Source of the DNA: Candidatus Luteimonas excrementigallinarum
GTDB taxonomy: Bacteria; Pseudomonadota; Gammaproteobacteria; Xanthomonadales; Xanthomonadaceae
Direction: 5' to 3'
DNA length: 14,263 nt
NCBI GenBank assembly: GCA_019115725.1
Contig: DXCY01000146.1
Coordinates: 1 to 14,263, forward strand
In this document: piece after piece, positions 4,233 through 11,485 of the stretch
Layout of the letters: each line of letters begins with the position of its first letter
How positions within the stretch are numbered: the first letter of the stretch is position 1
Translations under genes and position numbers: made by a program
Notes under the pieces: generated by a model
The model's database searches: none
Told to the model about the DNA's origin: nothing
The model's input: the letters and a program-made list of their open reading frames with translations, nothing else

Positions 4233-5318
4233 CTGCCGGGCGATCAGCGGCGCCAGCACGGGCTCCAGCTGCTCGCGGCGCCAGCCTTCGAGCGCATCGG
4301 GCCAGCGGCCGGTTTCCAGCAGCTGTTCCAGGCGTTTGCGCGAGGCGAGCACGCCATCGGGAATGCCCAGGCTGGCGCTGAGGGTGGATACGGCTTCCTG
4401 CATTTCGCGCACGGTCTTGCGATCGGCCTCGACGGTAGGCGGCGCGGGCGCGTCGGCTTCGTCCGCCAGCGGCGTTTCCAGTGCGGTCCAGATCTGCGCT
4501 GCCAGCTTGCGCGGGGCCTTGGGGTGGCTGTCGAGCCGGCGCTGCAGATGAGCCTGGCTTTCGGGCGGCCGACGCGCCAGCTCAAACGCCAGCTCGTTGT
4601 CGAGCACCCAGTTGCGCGGGCGGTCGTGGCTGCGGGCGCGGGCTTCGCGCCAGCGCAGCAGGCGCAGCAGGCGGATGCGGGCCGGGCCGTCCACGTGCTG
4701 GGCGCCGCGTGCCGACAGGTGCGGCCACGGCTCGGGTTCGGCGCCGGCAGCTTCCACCTGGCGGGCGCAGTCCTCTTCGAACCAGGCCACTCGATCGAGC
4801 GCTTCCAGTCGCGCAGACAGCTGGTCGTGCAGCCCGGCGAGGTAGCGCACGTCGTCGGCCGCGTATTCCAGCTGGGCGGCGCTGAGGGGACGTTTGAGCC
4901 AGTCGGAGCGGGTCTGGCCCTTGGCCAGTTCCACGCCCAGCAGGTCGGCGACCAGACGCTGATAGCCGATGCCGGCGGCGATCCCGCCCAGGGCCGCCGC
5001 CACCTGGGTGTCGAACAGGGGCGTTGGCGCGGCGTTGCACGCATGGCTGAAGGCCACCAGGTCTTCGCCGGCACTGTGCATGACCTTCACGATGGACTGG
5101 TCCAGCAGCAGCGGGCGCAGCGCATCGAGGATGCCGGGGGCGAGGGGGTCCAGCAGCAGGATTTCTTCGCCGATGGCCAGCTGTACCAGCGCCAGCTGGG
5201 GCCAGAAGGTACGTTCGCGGATGAATTCGGTGTCCAGCCCCACGCGCTGTGGGCGGGTGGCAAGACGGCTGGCAAGTACGGTGGGGTCGGTGACCCAGAT
5301 CGGTTGGTTTGCAGACAT
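4206..5318 (-). CDS. rnd: Ribonuclease D
   Basis: A 370-aa 3'-5' exoribonuclease acting in tRNA 3'-end maturation; length is typical. The N-terminal DEDDy exonuclease domain (about 5-175) has all metal ligands: Asp29 and Glu31 (LDTEFIRE), Asp86 (HSAGEDLVAF), and Tyr152/Asp156 (EYAADDVRYL). An HRDC helical domain follows (about 208-285) and a second helical region closes the protein (about 295-360, EQLLETGRWPDALEGW). The start at 5318 begins MSANQPIWVTD as expected for the family; no clear ribosome-binding site is visible. It is divergent from the lipoprotein gene and ends 24 bp before tRNA-Ala on the same strand, so read-through could place a tRNA on its own mRNA. Confidence 0.97.
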   Translation of the reverse strand: MSANQPIWVTDPTVLASRLATRPQRVGLDTEFIRERTFWPQLALVQLAIGEEILLLDPLAPGILDALRPLLLDQSIVKVMHSAGEDLVAFSHACNAAPTPLFDTQVAAALGGIAAGIGYQRLVADLLGVELAKGQTRSDWLKRPLSAAQLEYAADDVRYLAGLHDQLSARLEALDRVAWFEEDCARQVEAAGAEPEPWPHLSARGAQHVDGPARIRLLRLLRWREARARSHDRPRNWVLDNELAFELARRPPESQAHLQRRLDSHPKAPRKLAAQIWTALETPLADEADAPAPPTVEADRKTVREMQEAVSTLSASLGIPDGVLASRKRLEQLLETGRWPDALEGWRREQLEPVLAPLIARQLPSTDPVV

Positions 5319-5380
5319 GGGGGGCGAGCCTAGCAGGTTGTCCGGCCGACGCAGCCGGGGCGCGACGCGTGCAGAATGGA

Positions 5381-5409
5381 TTGACGCTCTTTGCAGCGCG
5401 CCCTACCGT
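5381..5409 (+). promoter_or_regulatory. Candidate sigma-70 promoter of the SUMF1-like gene
   Basis: TTGACG (5381-5386), 17 bp, TACCGT (5404-5409), 33 bp before the start codon. The -35 is good and the -10 is weak. It lies in the 124-bp divergent gap shared with rnd. Confidence 0.4.
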
Positions 5410-5431
5410 CGCGGTTTGACCATACCCTCCC

Positions 5432-5445
5432 AGGAGATCCGTTTG
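5432..5445 (+). promoter_or_regulatory. Ribosome-binding site fixing a TTG start
   Basis: AGGAG at 5432-5436 stands 6 nt before TTG (5443-5445). A lipoprotein-like signal sequence starts exactly there, while the longer frame upstream overlaps rnd and the promoter. Confidence 0.75.
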
Positions 5446-7284
5446 CGTACCCAGGCCCTGCTCATTGCCATGCTGATCGCGATGCTGTGCGCCAGCTGCG
5501 GCAGGGAGCCGGACGGCGATGCGCCGGCGCCGGAGGAAGCAGTGGCGGCCTCGGGCAGCGTCACCATCAGTGGCGATGACAGCCAGGCCGACAGCCTGAC
5601 CTGGAACCGGCCGCAGGTGGCGCTGGACGAAGAAGAGCTCGATCAGGCCCGGGAGCAGGCCGGCGAGGCGCTGGAGGACGGGCGCCTGTACGAAGACGAC
5701 GGCTCGGCCATTCCGCTGTATCTGGCGCTGCTGGACAGTGATGCCGGCAACGAGGAAGCCGCTGCCGGGTTGGAGCGTGCGCGGGAACGGCTGCTGGAAA
5801 TGGGCGCGGAGGCGCTGGACGCGGCCGGGGAAGACGCGGACGCGCTCAGCAATGCCCGCCGCGTGGCGGCGGTGGCCCGCGGGGTCTGGCCCGAGGATGC
5901 CGGGGTGGAGGCGTACCTGCAGCAGGTGGACCTGGCTGATCAGCTCTGGCAGCTCAACAGCGCGGCAGAAGACGAGATCGCCGCGGGCAACTACGGCGAG
6001 TCCGGCCAGGGCGGCGCGCTGGCCCTGCTGCGCCAGGCGCTGGAGCTCAGTCCCGATCAGCCGCGTGCCATGCAGAACGTGGCCGCGGTGGAAAGCGCCC
6101 TGATCCGGCGCGCGGAGAACGCCGCCGACGAGGATGACTTCGAAGGTGCCGGCCAGTGGCTGGCGCGTGCCGGCACCATCCGCCCGCAGGCCGGGACGGT
6201 GGAGGATGCCCGCGAGCGGATCGAGCGCCAGCGGACGGTGCGCATTGCGCAGCTGCGCGACCAGGGCATCTCCGTGCTTGGCGATTTCGATGGTATTGCC
6301 AAGGCGCGCACCATTCTTGCCGAGCTGCTGCGCATTGCCGAGCCCGGTGACTCCGCCGCAGCGGAGCTGCGCGAACGCATCGACCTGGCCGTGCACTACG
6401 GCCTGTTCCGCCCGGGCCAGGTGTTCACCGACGCGTTGGAAACCGGCGGGCGCGGGCCGCGCATGGTGGTGGTGCCGCACGGGGCGTTCAGCATGGGGGC
6501 GCCGGAAAACGAGCGGGGGTCCACCGATCAGGAGCGGCCGCAGCGCAATATCCGCTTCGATCGCGGGTTCGCCATGGCAATGACGGAAGTGACCGTGGGC
6601 GAGTTCCGCCGCTTCATCAATGCCACCGGTTACCAGCCGCGTGCGGTGCGGCGCGGGTTTTCCATGGCATGGGATGAGCGCAGCGGCAACTTCGTGCGCA
6701 GCAGCGGGGTGGATTGGCGGTCCGGTTTCGATGGCAGCCGCGCCGACGCTGCCATGCCGGTCATCCACGTCAGCGCGGAGGATGCCCAGGCCTATGCGGA
6801 CTGGCTGTCTGAGCAGACCGGGCGCCGCTACCGGCTGCCGAGCGAGGCGGAGTTCGAGTACGCATTGCGGACGGGCACCGATACGCCGTTCCCGTGGGGA
6901 GCGGATTCGCCGCCGGAAGGTGCCGGCAACTTCACCGGCGACCGCGACCGCTCAACGGGCGGGCGCAGCTGGAGCAATGCCTTCCGCCGCTACGGCGATG
7001 ATCACTGGGGCCCCGCGCCGGTGGGCAGCTTCGCCGCCAATGCCTGGGGCCTGCATGACCTTGCCGGCAACGTCAGCGAGTGGGTGGCAGACTGCTGGCA
7101 CGACAGCTACCGTCGCGCCCCGCGGGATGCGGCACCCTGGGTCAATCCCGGCTGCCGGATGCAGGTGATCCGGGGCGGCGCCTGGGCCAGTTCACCCGAG
7201 CAGACCCGGTCGGCCTGGCGGGCGCCGGCGGAGCGCGACACCACCAACGCGCGGATCGGCTTCAGAGTGGTGCGGGACCTGTGA
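5443..7284 (+). CDS. Probable lipoprotein with helical repeats and a cysteine-less SUMF1/FGE-like domain
   Basis: A 613-aa protein from a TTG start with a strong ribosome-binding site. Residues 1-19 are a short hydrophobic signal ending LCASC, a usable though imperfect lipobox (Cys19, Gly at +2, suggesting the outer membrane). Residues about 60-325 are helical, TPR-like and acidic. Residues about 338-613 form a SUMF1/formylglycine-generating fold: VVVPHGAFSMGAPENE, EVTVGEFRRFINATGY, RLPSEAEFEYALR, GLHDLAGNVSEWVAD, VIRGGAWASSPEQTRSAWR, IGFRVV. Genuine formylglycine-generating enzymes have two Cys after the RGG; here there is none, so sulfatase activation is unlikely. A binding or structural role at the cell envelope is inferred. 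The M48 protease gene follows 45 bp on, probably in one operon. Confidence 0.88.
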   Translation: MRTQALLIAMLIAMLCASCGREPDGDAPAPEEAVAASGSVTISGDDSQADSLTWNRPQVALDEEELDQAREQAGEALEDGRLYEDDGSAIPLYLALLDSDAGNEEAAAGLERARERLLEMGAEALDAAGEDADALSNARRVAAVARGVWPEDAGVEAYLQQVDLADQLWQLNSAAEDEIAAGNYGESGQGGALALLRQALELSPDQPRAMQNVAAVESALIRRAENAADEDDFEGAGQWLARAGTIRPQAGTVEDARERIERQRTVRIAQLRDQGISVLGDFDGIAKARTILAELLRIAEPGDSAAAELRERIDLAVHYGLFRPGQVFTDALETGGRGPRMVVVPHGAFSMGAPENERGSTDQERPQRNIRFDRGFAMAMTEVTVGEFRRFINATGYQPRAVRRGFSMAWDERSGNFVRSSGVDWRSGFDGSRADAAMPVIHVSAEDAQAYADWLSEQTGRRYRLPSEAEFEYALRTGTDTPFPWGADSPPEGAGNFTGDRDRSTGGRSWSNAFRRYGDDHWGPAPVGSFAANAWGLHDLAGNVSEWVADCWHDSYRRAPRDAAPWVNPGCRMQVIRGGAWASSPEQTRSAWRAPAERDTTNARIGFRVVRDL

Positions 7285-7291
7285 TGTGCCC

Positions 7292-7307
7292 GGCGCCGAA
7301 GGGCGCC
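7292..7307. repeat. Stem-loop GGCGCC-GAAG-GGCGCC between two co-directional genes
   Basis: Six-bp stem and tetraloop 7 bp after the SUMF1-like stop codon. No T-run of note, so an mRNA processing or attenuation element is likelier than a full terminator. Confidence 0.4.
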
Positions 7308-7329
7308 ATTTGCCAGCGGAGATGAGGTC

Positions 7330-8217
7330 ATGAGACAGCGACGGGAAGCCGGCCAGCGGCCTGCGCAGCGGCGGGGCGGTGGGCTGAGGATATGGGTGCT
7401 GGTGGCCTTCATCGGCTACGGTGCCTGGTACTGGTTTTCCAACCAGAGCGTGGATCCGGTCACCGGCGAGAGCGTGCTCATTGACCGCTCGCTGTCGGCC
7501 GAGGATGAGAAGTCGCTCGGCCTGCAGGCCTATCAGCAGATCCTGGCCCAGGAGCGGCCGATGGATCCGGACGCACCCATCTCGCGCCAGGTGCGCAACA
7601 TTGCCGAGCGCCTGCTCGCCAAGGTGGAAGTGGTGGAGGCGGCGCTGGCCGCCGAGCACGGCCTGGAGCCGTCGCGGTTCTCGGCGGACTTCGAGTGGGA
7701 AGTGAATGTGATCCAGTCCGACCAGGCGAACGCCTTCGCGCTGCCGGGCGGCAAGATGGCGGTCTATACCGGGCTGGTGCCCGTCGCCCGGACCGAGGAT
7801 GCCCTGGCTGTGGTGATGGGCCACGAGATCGCCCATGCGCTGCTGCGTCACGGTGCCCAGCGCATGGCCCAGCAGCGGCTCAGCCAGATCGGCCAGGCGG
7901 CGGGGGCGTTCAGCGGCATGGATCCCCAGCAGCAGCAGATGGTGATGGCCGCCATGGGCTACGGCTATCTGCTGCCCTACGCGCGCAAGCACGAGACCGA
8001 GGCGGATGAGGTGGGGCTGATGCTGGCGGCGGCGGCCTGTTTCGACCCGGCCGAATCGGTGCCGCTATGGGAGCGCATGGGCCAGGCCAGCGGCGGCCAG
8101 GCGCCGCCGGAGTTCGCTTCCACCCATCCCAACCCGGGCACCCGCATTGCCAATCTGCAGGCGCTGATGCCCAAGGCGCTCGAATACCGCACCCGCTTCT
8201 GCGAGCAGGCCCAGTAG
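7330..8217 (+). CDS. Membrane-anchored M48-family zinc metalloprotease
   Basis: A 295-aa protein. One N-terminal membrane anchor (about 20-37, LRIWVLVAFIGYGAWYWF) follows a basic stretch, then a periplasmic M48 peptidase domain (about 55-290). The zinc site is HEIAH (165-169) with the third ligand in HETEAD (Glu222); the late motif STHPNPGTRIANL is typical of the M48B/C (LoiP, YcaL, Oma1-like) group. Such enzymes degrade misfolded or mislocated envelope proteins. It starts at 7330 with GGAG 8 nt upstream. The co-directional SUMF1-like lipoprotein 45 bp upstream suggests a shared envelope task, possibly as partner or substrate; this is inference. A specific gene name is not justified. Confidence 0.93.
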   Translation: MRQRREAGQRPAQRRGGGLRIWVLVAFIGYGAWYWFSNQSVDPVTGESVLIDRSLSAEDEKSLGLQAYQQILAQERPMDPDAPISRQVRNIAERLLAKVEVVEAALAAEHGLEPSRFSADFEWEVNVIQSDQANAFALPGGKMAVYTGLVPVARTEDALAVVMGHEIAHALLRHGAQRMAQQRLSQIGQAAGAFSGMDPQQQQMVMAAMGYGYLLPYARKHETEADEVGLMLAAAACFDPAESVPLWERMGQASGGQAPPEFASTHPNPGTRIANLQALMPKALEYRTRFCEQAQ

Positions 8218-8275
8218 GTCGGGGCTACGCCCCCGACAGGGCAATTTCTCCGTAGTCGGGGTTAAGCCCCCCGAG
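8218..8275. repeat. Two similar GTCGGGG/CCCC hairpins between convergent genes
   Basis: GTCGGGG-CTACGC-CCCCGAC at 8218-8237 begins right after the M48 stop. A second copy of the pattern, TCGGGG-N7-CCCCGA, is at 8256-8274. Sequence and position resemble REP-like dispersed hairpins, which can serve as bidirectional terminators. The next gene ends at 8282 on the other strand. Confidence 0.55.
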
Positions 8276-8281
8276 AGGGAC

Positions 8282-9022
8282 TCAGAAACTGATAAACAAC
8301 CCGCCGTTCACCGGCAGGTTCGCGCCGGTGATGAATCCCGCCTCATCCGCGGTCAGGAACTCCACCGCCCGCGCGATTTCCTCCGGCTGGCCGAGGCGGC
8401 CTACCGGCACTTTGGACACGATGTCGTCCCGCACCTGCTGGGGCATGGCCATCACCAGTGCGGTTTCGCAGTAACCCGGCGAAACCGAGTTGACGGTGAC
8501 ACCCTTGCGCGCGCCTTCACGGGCCATGGCCATGGTGAAGCCGTGCATGCCGGCCTTGGCCGCCGAATAGTTGGCCTGGCCGAACTGACCGGTCTGGCCG
8601 TTGACCGAGCTGATGTTCACCACCCGGCCGAACCCGCGGGCGGACATGCCTTCGATCGCCGGCTGGCACATGTTGAACACGCCGCCCAGGTTCACGTCGA
8701 TCACCTGCTGCCACTGGCGCTGATCCATCTTGCGCAGGGTGACATCCCGGGTGATGCCGGCGCCATTGACCAGGATATCCAGGGCGCCGTGCTCGCGCTC
8801 AACATCGGTTACGAAGGCGGCGCAGGCCGCGTGGTCGGACACATCGAGCGCGCGGAAGCCAACATCCAGCCCGTCCACGTTGCGTTCGAAGTCGGCGATG
8901 CGGGCGGCATCCCCGTCCAGGTCGGTGGCGATCACGCTGCGTCCGGCCCTGGCCAGCGCGGTGCAGATCGCGGTCCCAAGCCCGCCAATGCCGCCGGTGA
9001 CGACGGCAATCCGTTTGCTCAT
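8282..9022 (-). CDS. phaB: Acetoacetyl-CoA reductase paralogue (short-chain dehydrogenase)
   Basis: A 246-aa SDR of the PhaB type, which reduces acetoacetyl-CoA to (R)-3-hydroxybutyryl-CoA for PHB synthesis. The cofactor motif is TGGIGGLG (9-16), then NGAG (86-89). The catalytic set is Asn111, Ser139, Tyr152 and Lys156 (NISSVNGQ, NYSAAK), followed by VSPGY. It aligns without length change to the second PhaB in this cluster. It differs at the end of strand 2: ATDLDG with Asp34, a feature of NAD(H)-preferring SDRs. AAGGA lies 9 nt before the start, and the gene follows phaR by 13 bp, so it is co-transcribed with the regulator. It could instead act on another 3-ketoacyl-CoA. Confidence 0.88.
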   Translation of the reverse strand: MSKRIAVVTGGIGGLGTAICTALARAGRSVIATDLDGDAARIADFERNVDGLDVGFRALDVSDHAACAAFVTDVEREHGALDILVNGAGITRDVTLRKMDQRQWQQVIDVNLGGVFNMCQPAIEGMSARGFGRVVNISSVNGQTGQFGQANYSAAKAGMHGFTMAMAREGARKGVTVNSVSPGYCETALVMAMPQQVRDDIVSKVPVGRLGQPEEIARAVEFLTADEAGFITGANLPVNGGLFISF

Positions 9023-9035
9023 GCGAAAGAGTCCT

Positions 9036-9533
9036 TCAGCGCTCGCGCTTGTCGCCGTCGCCGGGCTGCTTGCGCCCGCCGGGCGGAGTCTGTCCCAGGC
9101 TGCCGGTCAGGTTCTTCTGGAACTCCTGCCACATTTCCATGTTGCGCTCGGTGAGCTTGTTCATCATCGCCCACGGGGTCTGGTCGATCAGCCCGTCCAT
9201 CTGCTTGCGCAGCTGGTGCTGCTGCTCGAGGAAGGCGTGCATGGAACGTTCCAGGTACGTGCCCATGAAGCCCTGCAGCGAGTCGCCATAGAAACGGATG
9301 ATCTGGCTGAGCAGCTCGGTGGACAGGATCGGCGTTCCATCCTGTTCGTGCTCAGAGATGATCTGCAGCAGCACCTGGCGGGTCAGGTCGGCGCCGCTGC
9401 GTGCGTCCACCACTTCGAAGTCCTCGCCATCAACGATCAGCTGGCGCACATCCTCGATGGTGATGTAGCTGGAAATCTCGGTGTCGTAGAGACGCCGGTT
9501 GGGGTACTTCTTGATGACACGGGTGGAGCTCAT
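9036..9533 (-). CDS. phaR: PHB synthesis repressor PhaR
   Basis: A 165-aa regulator of polyhydroxyalkanoate synthesis that binds DNA and PHB, releasing phasin and pha promoters when granules form. The N-terminal DNA-binding domain shows the family signature RVIKKYPNRRLYDTEISSYI (5-24). A PHB-accumulation regulatory domain follows (about 66-105, PILSTELLSQIIRFYGDSLQ), then a helical, Gln- and Met-rich tail and a polar end. The start at 9533 is chosen because the family begins two to four residues before RVIKKYP; the longer frame to 9581 adds unlike sequence and would cross a dyad. The ribosome-binding site is weak. It lies between two phaB paralogues on the same strand. Confidence 0.96.
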   Translation of the reverse strand: MSSTRVIKKYPNRRLYDTEISSYITIEDVRQLIVDGEDFEVVDARSGADLTRQVLLQIISEHEQDGTPILSTELLSQIIRFYGDSLQGFMGTYLERSMHAFLEQQHQLRKQMDGLIDQTPWAMMNKLTERNMEMWQEFQKNLTGSLGQTPPGGRKQPGDGDKRER

Positions 9534-9559
9534 TGAACAAGCACTCACAGATCCCTGTT

Positions 9560-9588
9560 GCCCTGCAGCATGGCGCAGCATGCAGGGC
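9560..9588. promoter_or_regulatory. Candidate PhaR operator (GCCCTGCA-N13-TGCAGGGC)
   Basis: Perfect 8-bp arms at 9560-9567 and 9581-9588 with further GCAG/CATG repeats inside, 27 bp before the phaR start. PhaR proteins are known to bind TGC/GCA-rich dyads, so autoregulation is plausible. Inference. Confidence 0.45.
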
Positions 9589-9617
9589 CTTGCAAGCTGA
9601 CCCCGAAGGCGGGCAGG

Positions 9618-9643
9618 GCGCCCTCCGCGTGGCCGGAGGGCGC
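9618..9643. terminator. Strong hairpin between phaB and phaR
   Basis: A perfect 10-bp GC stem: GCGCCCTCCG (9618-9627) and CGGAGGGCGC (9634-9643) around CGTGGC, just past the phaB stop. No U-tract on either strand, so termination may be partial or factor-dependent. Confidence 0.5.
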
Positions 9644-9653
9644 TTGCGGGTGC

Positions 9654-10394
9654 TTACCAGCCCATGTACTGGCCGCCGTTGGCGGCGAGGTTCGCACCGG
9701 TGATCCAGGCCGCTTCCTCCGGCAGGAAAAATGACACCGCGTAGGCAATCTCCTCCGGCGTGCCGAGCCTGCCGGTGGGGATCTGGGCGATGATCTTCTC
9801 GCGCACTTCCTCGGGTACGGCCATCACCATGTCGGTGCCGATGTAGCCCGGCGAGACGGTGTTGACGGTGATGCCGTAGCGGGCATTTTCCTGGGCGAGC
9901 GAAATGGTGAAGCCGTGCATGCCGGCCTTGGCAGCGGCGTAGTTGGCCTGGCCGTACTGGCCCTTCTGGCCGTTGATCGAACTGATCTGCACGATCCGGC
10001 CCCACTTGCGGTCGCGCATGCCGTTGATGACCGCACGGGTGACGTTGAACACCGATCCCAGGTTGGTGTTGATCACGTCCTGCCACTGCTCCGGCACCAT
10101 CTTGTGGAAGGTTCCGTCGCGGGTGATGCCGGCGTTGTTGATCAGGATGTCCACCGGTCCCAGCCGGTCTTTCACTTCCTCCACCATGGCCTGGGCCTGC
10201 TCGGGCGAGGTCACGTCGCCGCGGACGGCGACGATGTCATAGCCATCCTGCTTCATCTGTTCCAGCCACGCCTGGGTGCGCTCTTCGTTGCGATAGTTGG
10301 TGGCCACCTTGTGGCCCGCGTCGGACAGGCGCTTGCAGATTGCAGTGCCGATACCGCCGGTACCACCGGTTACCAATGCCACGCGCATTGTCAT
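9654..10394 (-). CDS. phaB: Acetoacetyl-CoA reductase PhaB (canonical)
   Basis: A 246-aa SDR, the standard length for PhaB, making (R)-3-hydroxybutyryl-CoA for PHB. The motifs TGGTGGIG (9-16), NNAG (86-89), Asn111, Ser139, Tyr152 and Lys156 (QISSINGQKGQYGQANYAAAK) are complete, and VSPGYIGTDMV follows. The region after strand 2, VATNYRNEERTQAWLEQM, resembles the NADPH-using Ralstonia enzyme (a neutral residue then Arg, no Asp), so NADPH is the likely cofactor. The start at 10394 has GGAG 9 nt upstream and gives the expected MTMRVALVTGG; a longer frame to 10451 is rejected. It is followed by a hairpin and then phaR. No phaA or phaC is in the window. Confidence 0.93.
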   Translation of the reverse strand: MTMRVALVTGGTGGIGTAICKRLSDAGHKVATNYRNEERTQAWLEQMKQDGYDIVAVRGDVTSPEQAQAMVEEVKDRLGPVDILINNAGITRDGTFHKMVPEQWQDVINTNLGSVFNVTRAVINGMRDRKWGRIVQISSINGQKGQYGQANYAAAKAGMHGFTISLAQENARYGITVNTVSPGYIGTDMVMAVPEEVREKIIAQIPTGRLGTPEEIAYAVSFFLPEEAAWITGANLAANGGQYMGW

Positions 10395-10457
10395 GATGCT
10401 TGTCTCCGGGATGGGAATGCTGGTGGGTGCGCGCCTTCGCGCTTGCGCCACCCGATT

Positions 10458-11345
10458 CTAGGCATGGTCGATGACTTGCGTGTTGTGCGCTGCGGCGAGG
10501 CGCTGCGGATCGAATGCGCACAGTGCCGAGGCCAGTGCGGCCTGCGGGCTGGAAAGACCTTCCAGGGCGGCGGGATCCTGGCCCAGGGTGGCCCAGGCGG
10601 CGCGCAGGGCCGGCAGCGGATTGGCGGCATCCACGGGCAGGGCCGCGCAGGATTTCGACAGCTTGGCGCCCTGGCCGTCGACGATCAGCGGCAGATGGGC
10701 GTAGTTGGGCGTGGGCAGGCCCAGGCGCTGCTGCAGGAAAATCTGCCGCGCGGTTGATTCCAGCAGGTCCGCGCCGCGTACCACCCCGGTCACGCCCTGG
10801 TGGGCATCGTCCACCACCACGGCCAGCTGGTAGGCCCACAGACCGTCGGCACGGCGCAGGACGAAGTCGCCGACTTCCGTATCCACGCGCTGCTCGACCG
10901 GGCCACGCACCGCATCATGGAACCGGATGAGGGTGTTGTCCGGGACCCGCAGCCGGACGGCGGGATCGGGCCGCGGGGAGGCGGCTACGCAACGGCGATG
11001 GATGCCGCCGACGCTGGCCAGGTCGGTGCGGCTGCAATGGCAGTGGAAGGCATCGCCGCTGGCCAGCAGGCGATCAAGGGCCTGCTGATAGGCGGTATCG
11101 CGCGTGCTCTGGTAGATGACTTCGCCATCCGGCACCAGACCGAAGGCGTGCAGCGTTTCCAGCTGATGCGCCGCAGCCCCCGGGATCTCGCGTGGCGGGT
11201 CGAGATCCTCGATCCGCACCAGCCACTCACCGCCGGCCCGCCGCGCCATCAACCAGCTGCCCAGCGCCGCCAGCAGCGAGCCGCGATGCAGCGGACCAGT
11301 GGGCGAGGGGGCGAAGCGGCCGCGGTAGGGGTCTGGCTGGGGCAT
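10458..11345 (-). CDS. gluQ: Glutamyl-Q tRNA(Asp) synthetase
   Basis: A 295-aa truncated GluRS paralogue (YadB/GluQ) that transfers glutamate to queuosine in the tRNA(Asp) anticodon and lacks the anticodon-binding domain. The signature RGRFAPSPTGPLHRGSL (8-24) contains the HIGH-type motif, and KLSKS (228-232) is the KMSKS motif. The zinc-site cysteines are Cys102, Cys104 and Cys119. Start 11345 is chosen from family length and the position of the GRFAPSP motif; the frame continues to an ATG at 11414 with no better ribosome site. It is divergent from htpX, sharing a 140-bp gap, and stops 63 bp before phaB, which it does not obviously join functionally. Confidence 0.95.
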   Translation of the reverse strand: MPQPDPYRGRFAPSPTGPLHRGSLLAALGSWLMARRAGGEWLVRIEDLDPPREIPGAAAHQLETLHAFGLVPDGEVIYQSTRDTAYQQALDRLLASGDAFHCHCSRTDLASVGGIHRRCVAASPRPDPAVRLRVPDNTLIRFHDAVRGPVEQRVDTEVGDFVLRRADGLWAYQLAVVVDDAHQGVTGVVRGADLLESTARQIFLQQRLGLPTPNYAHLPLIVDGQGAKLSKSCAALPVDAANPLPALRAAWATLGQDPAALEGLSSPQAALASALCAFDPQRLAAAHNTQVIDHA

Positions 11346-11393
11346 CACCGATGGCGGATGCGGTCGGGAGGATGGGCCAGCATAATCCTGCCA

Positions 11394-11421
11394 CTTGAAT
11401 TTCACCTCATGCACTCATAAT
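11394..11421 (+). promoter_or_regulatory. Candidate heat-shock (sigma-32-like) promoter of htpX
   Basis: CTTGAA (11394-11399), 14 bp, CTCATAAT (11414-11421) resembles CTTGAA-N13/15-CCCCATNT. The same bases can be read as a sigma-70 promoter, TTGAAT-N15-CATAAT. It is about 65 bp before the start codon. Confidence 0.45.
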
Positions 11422-11485
11422 TCGTGCCCATGGGCTGGTGGTGATCGCCGCCAGCTGCCATTCAATCCCCGGAGCCCATAGCCCC

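Noticed and set aside
4582..6768. 728-aa open frame on the minus strand across rnd and the SUMF1-like gene
   Set aside because: It is a high-GC shadow frame with Arg/Pro/Ala/His-rich sequence and no family motif, opposite or out of phase with two clear genes.
5443..7284. True formylglycine-generating enzyme (sulfatase activator)
   Set aside because: No cysteines follow the RGG motif where the catalytic pair is required, and no sulfatase gene is nearby.
9915..10757. 280-aa plus-strand open frame opposite phaB and gluQ
   Set aside because: Spans two well-supported genes antisense and has no recognisable domain.
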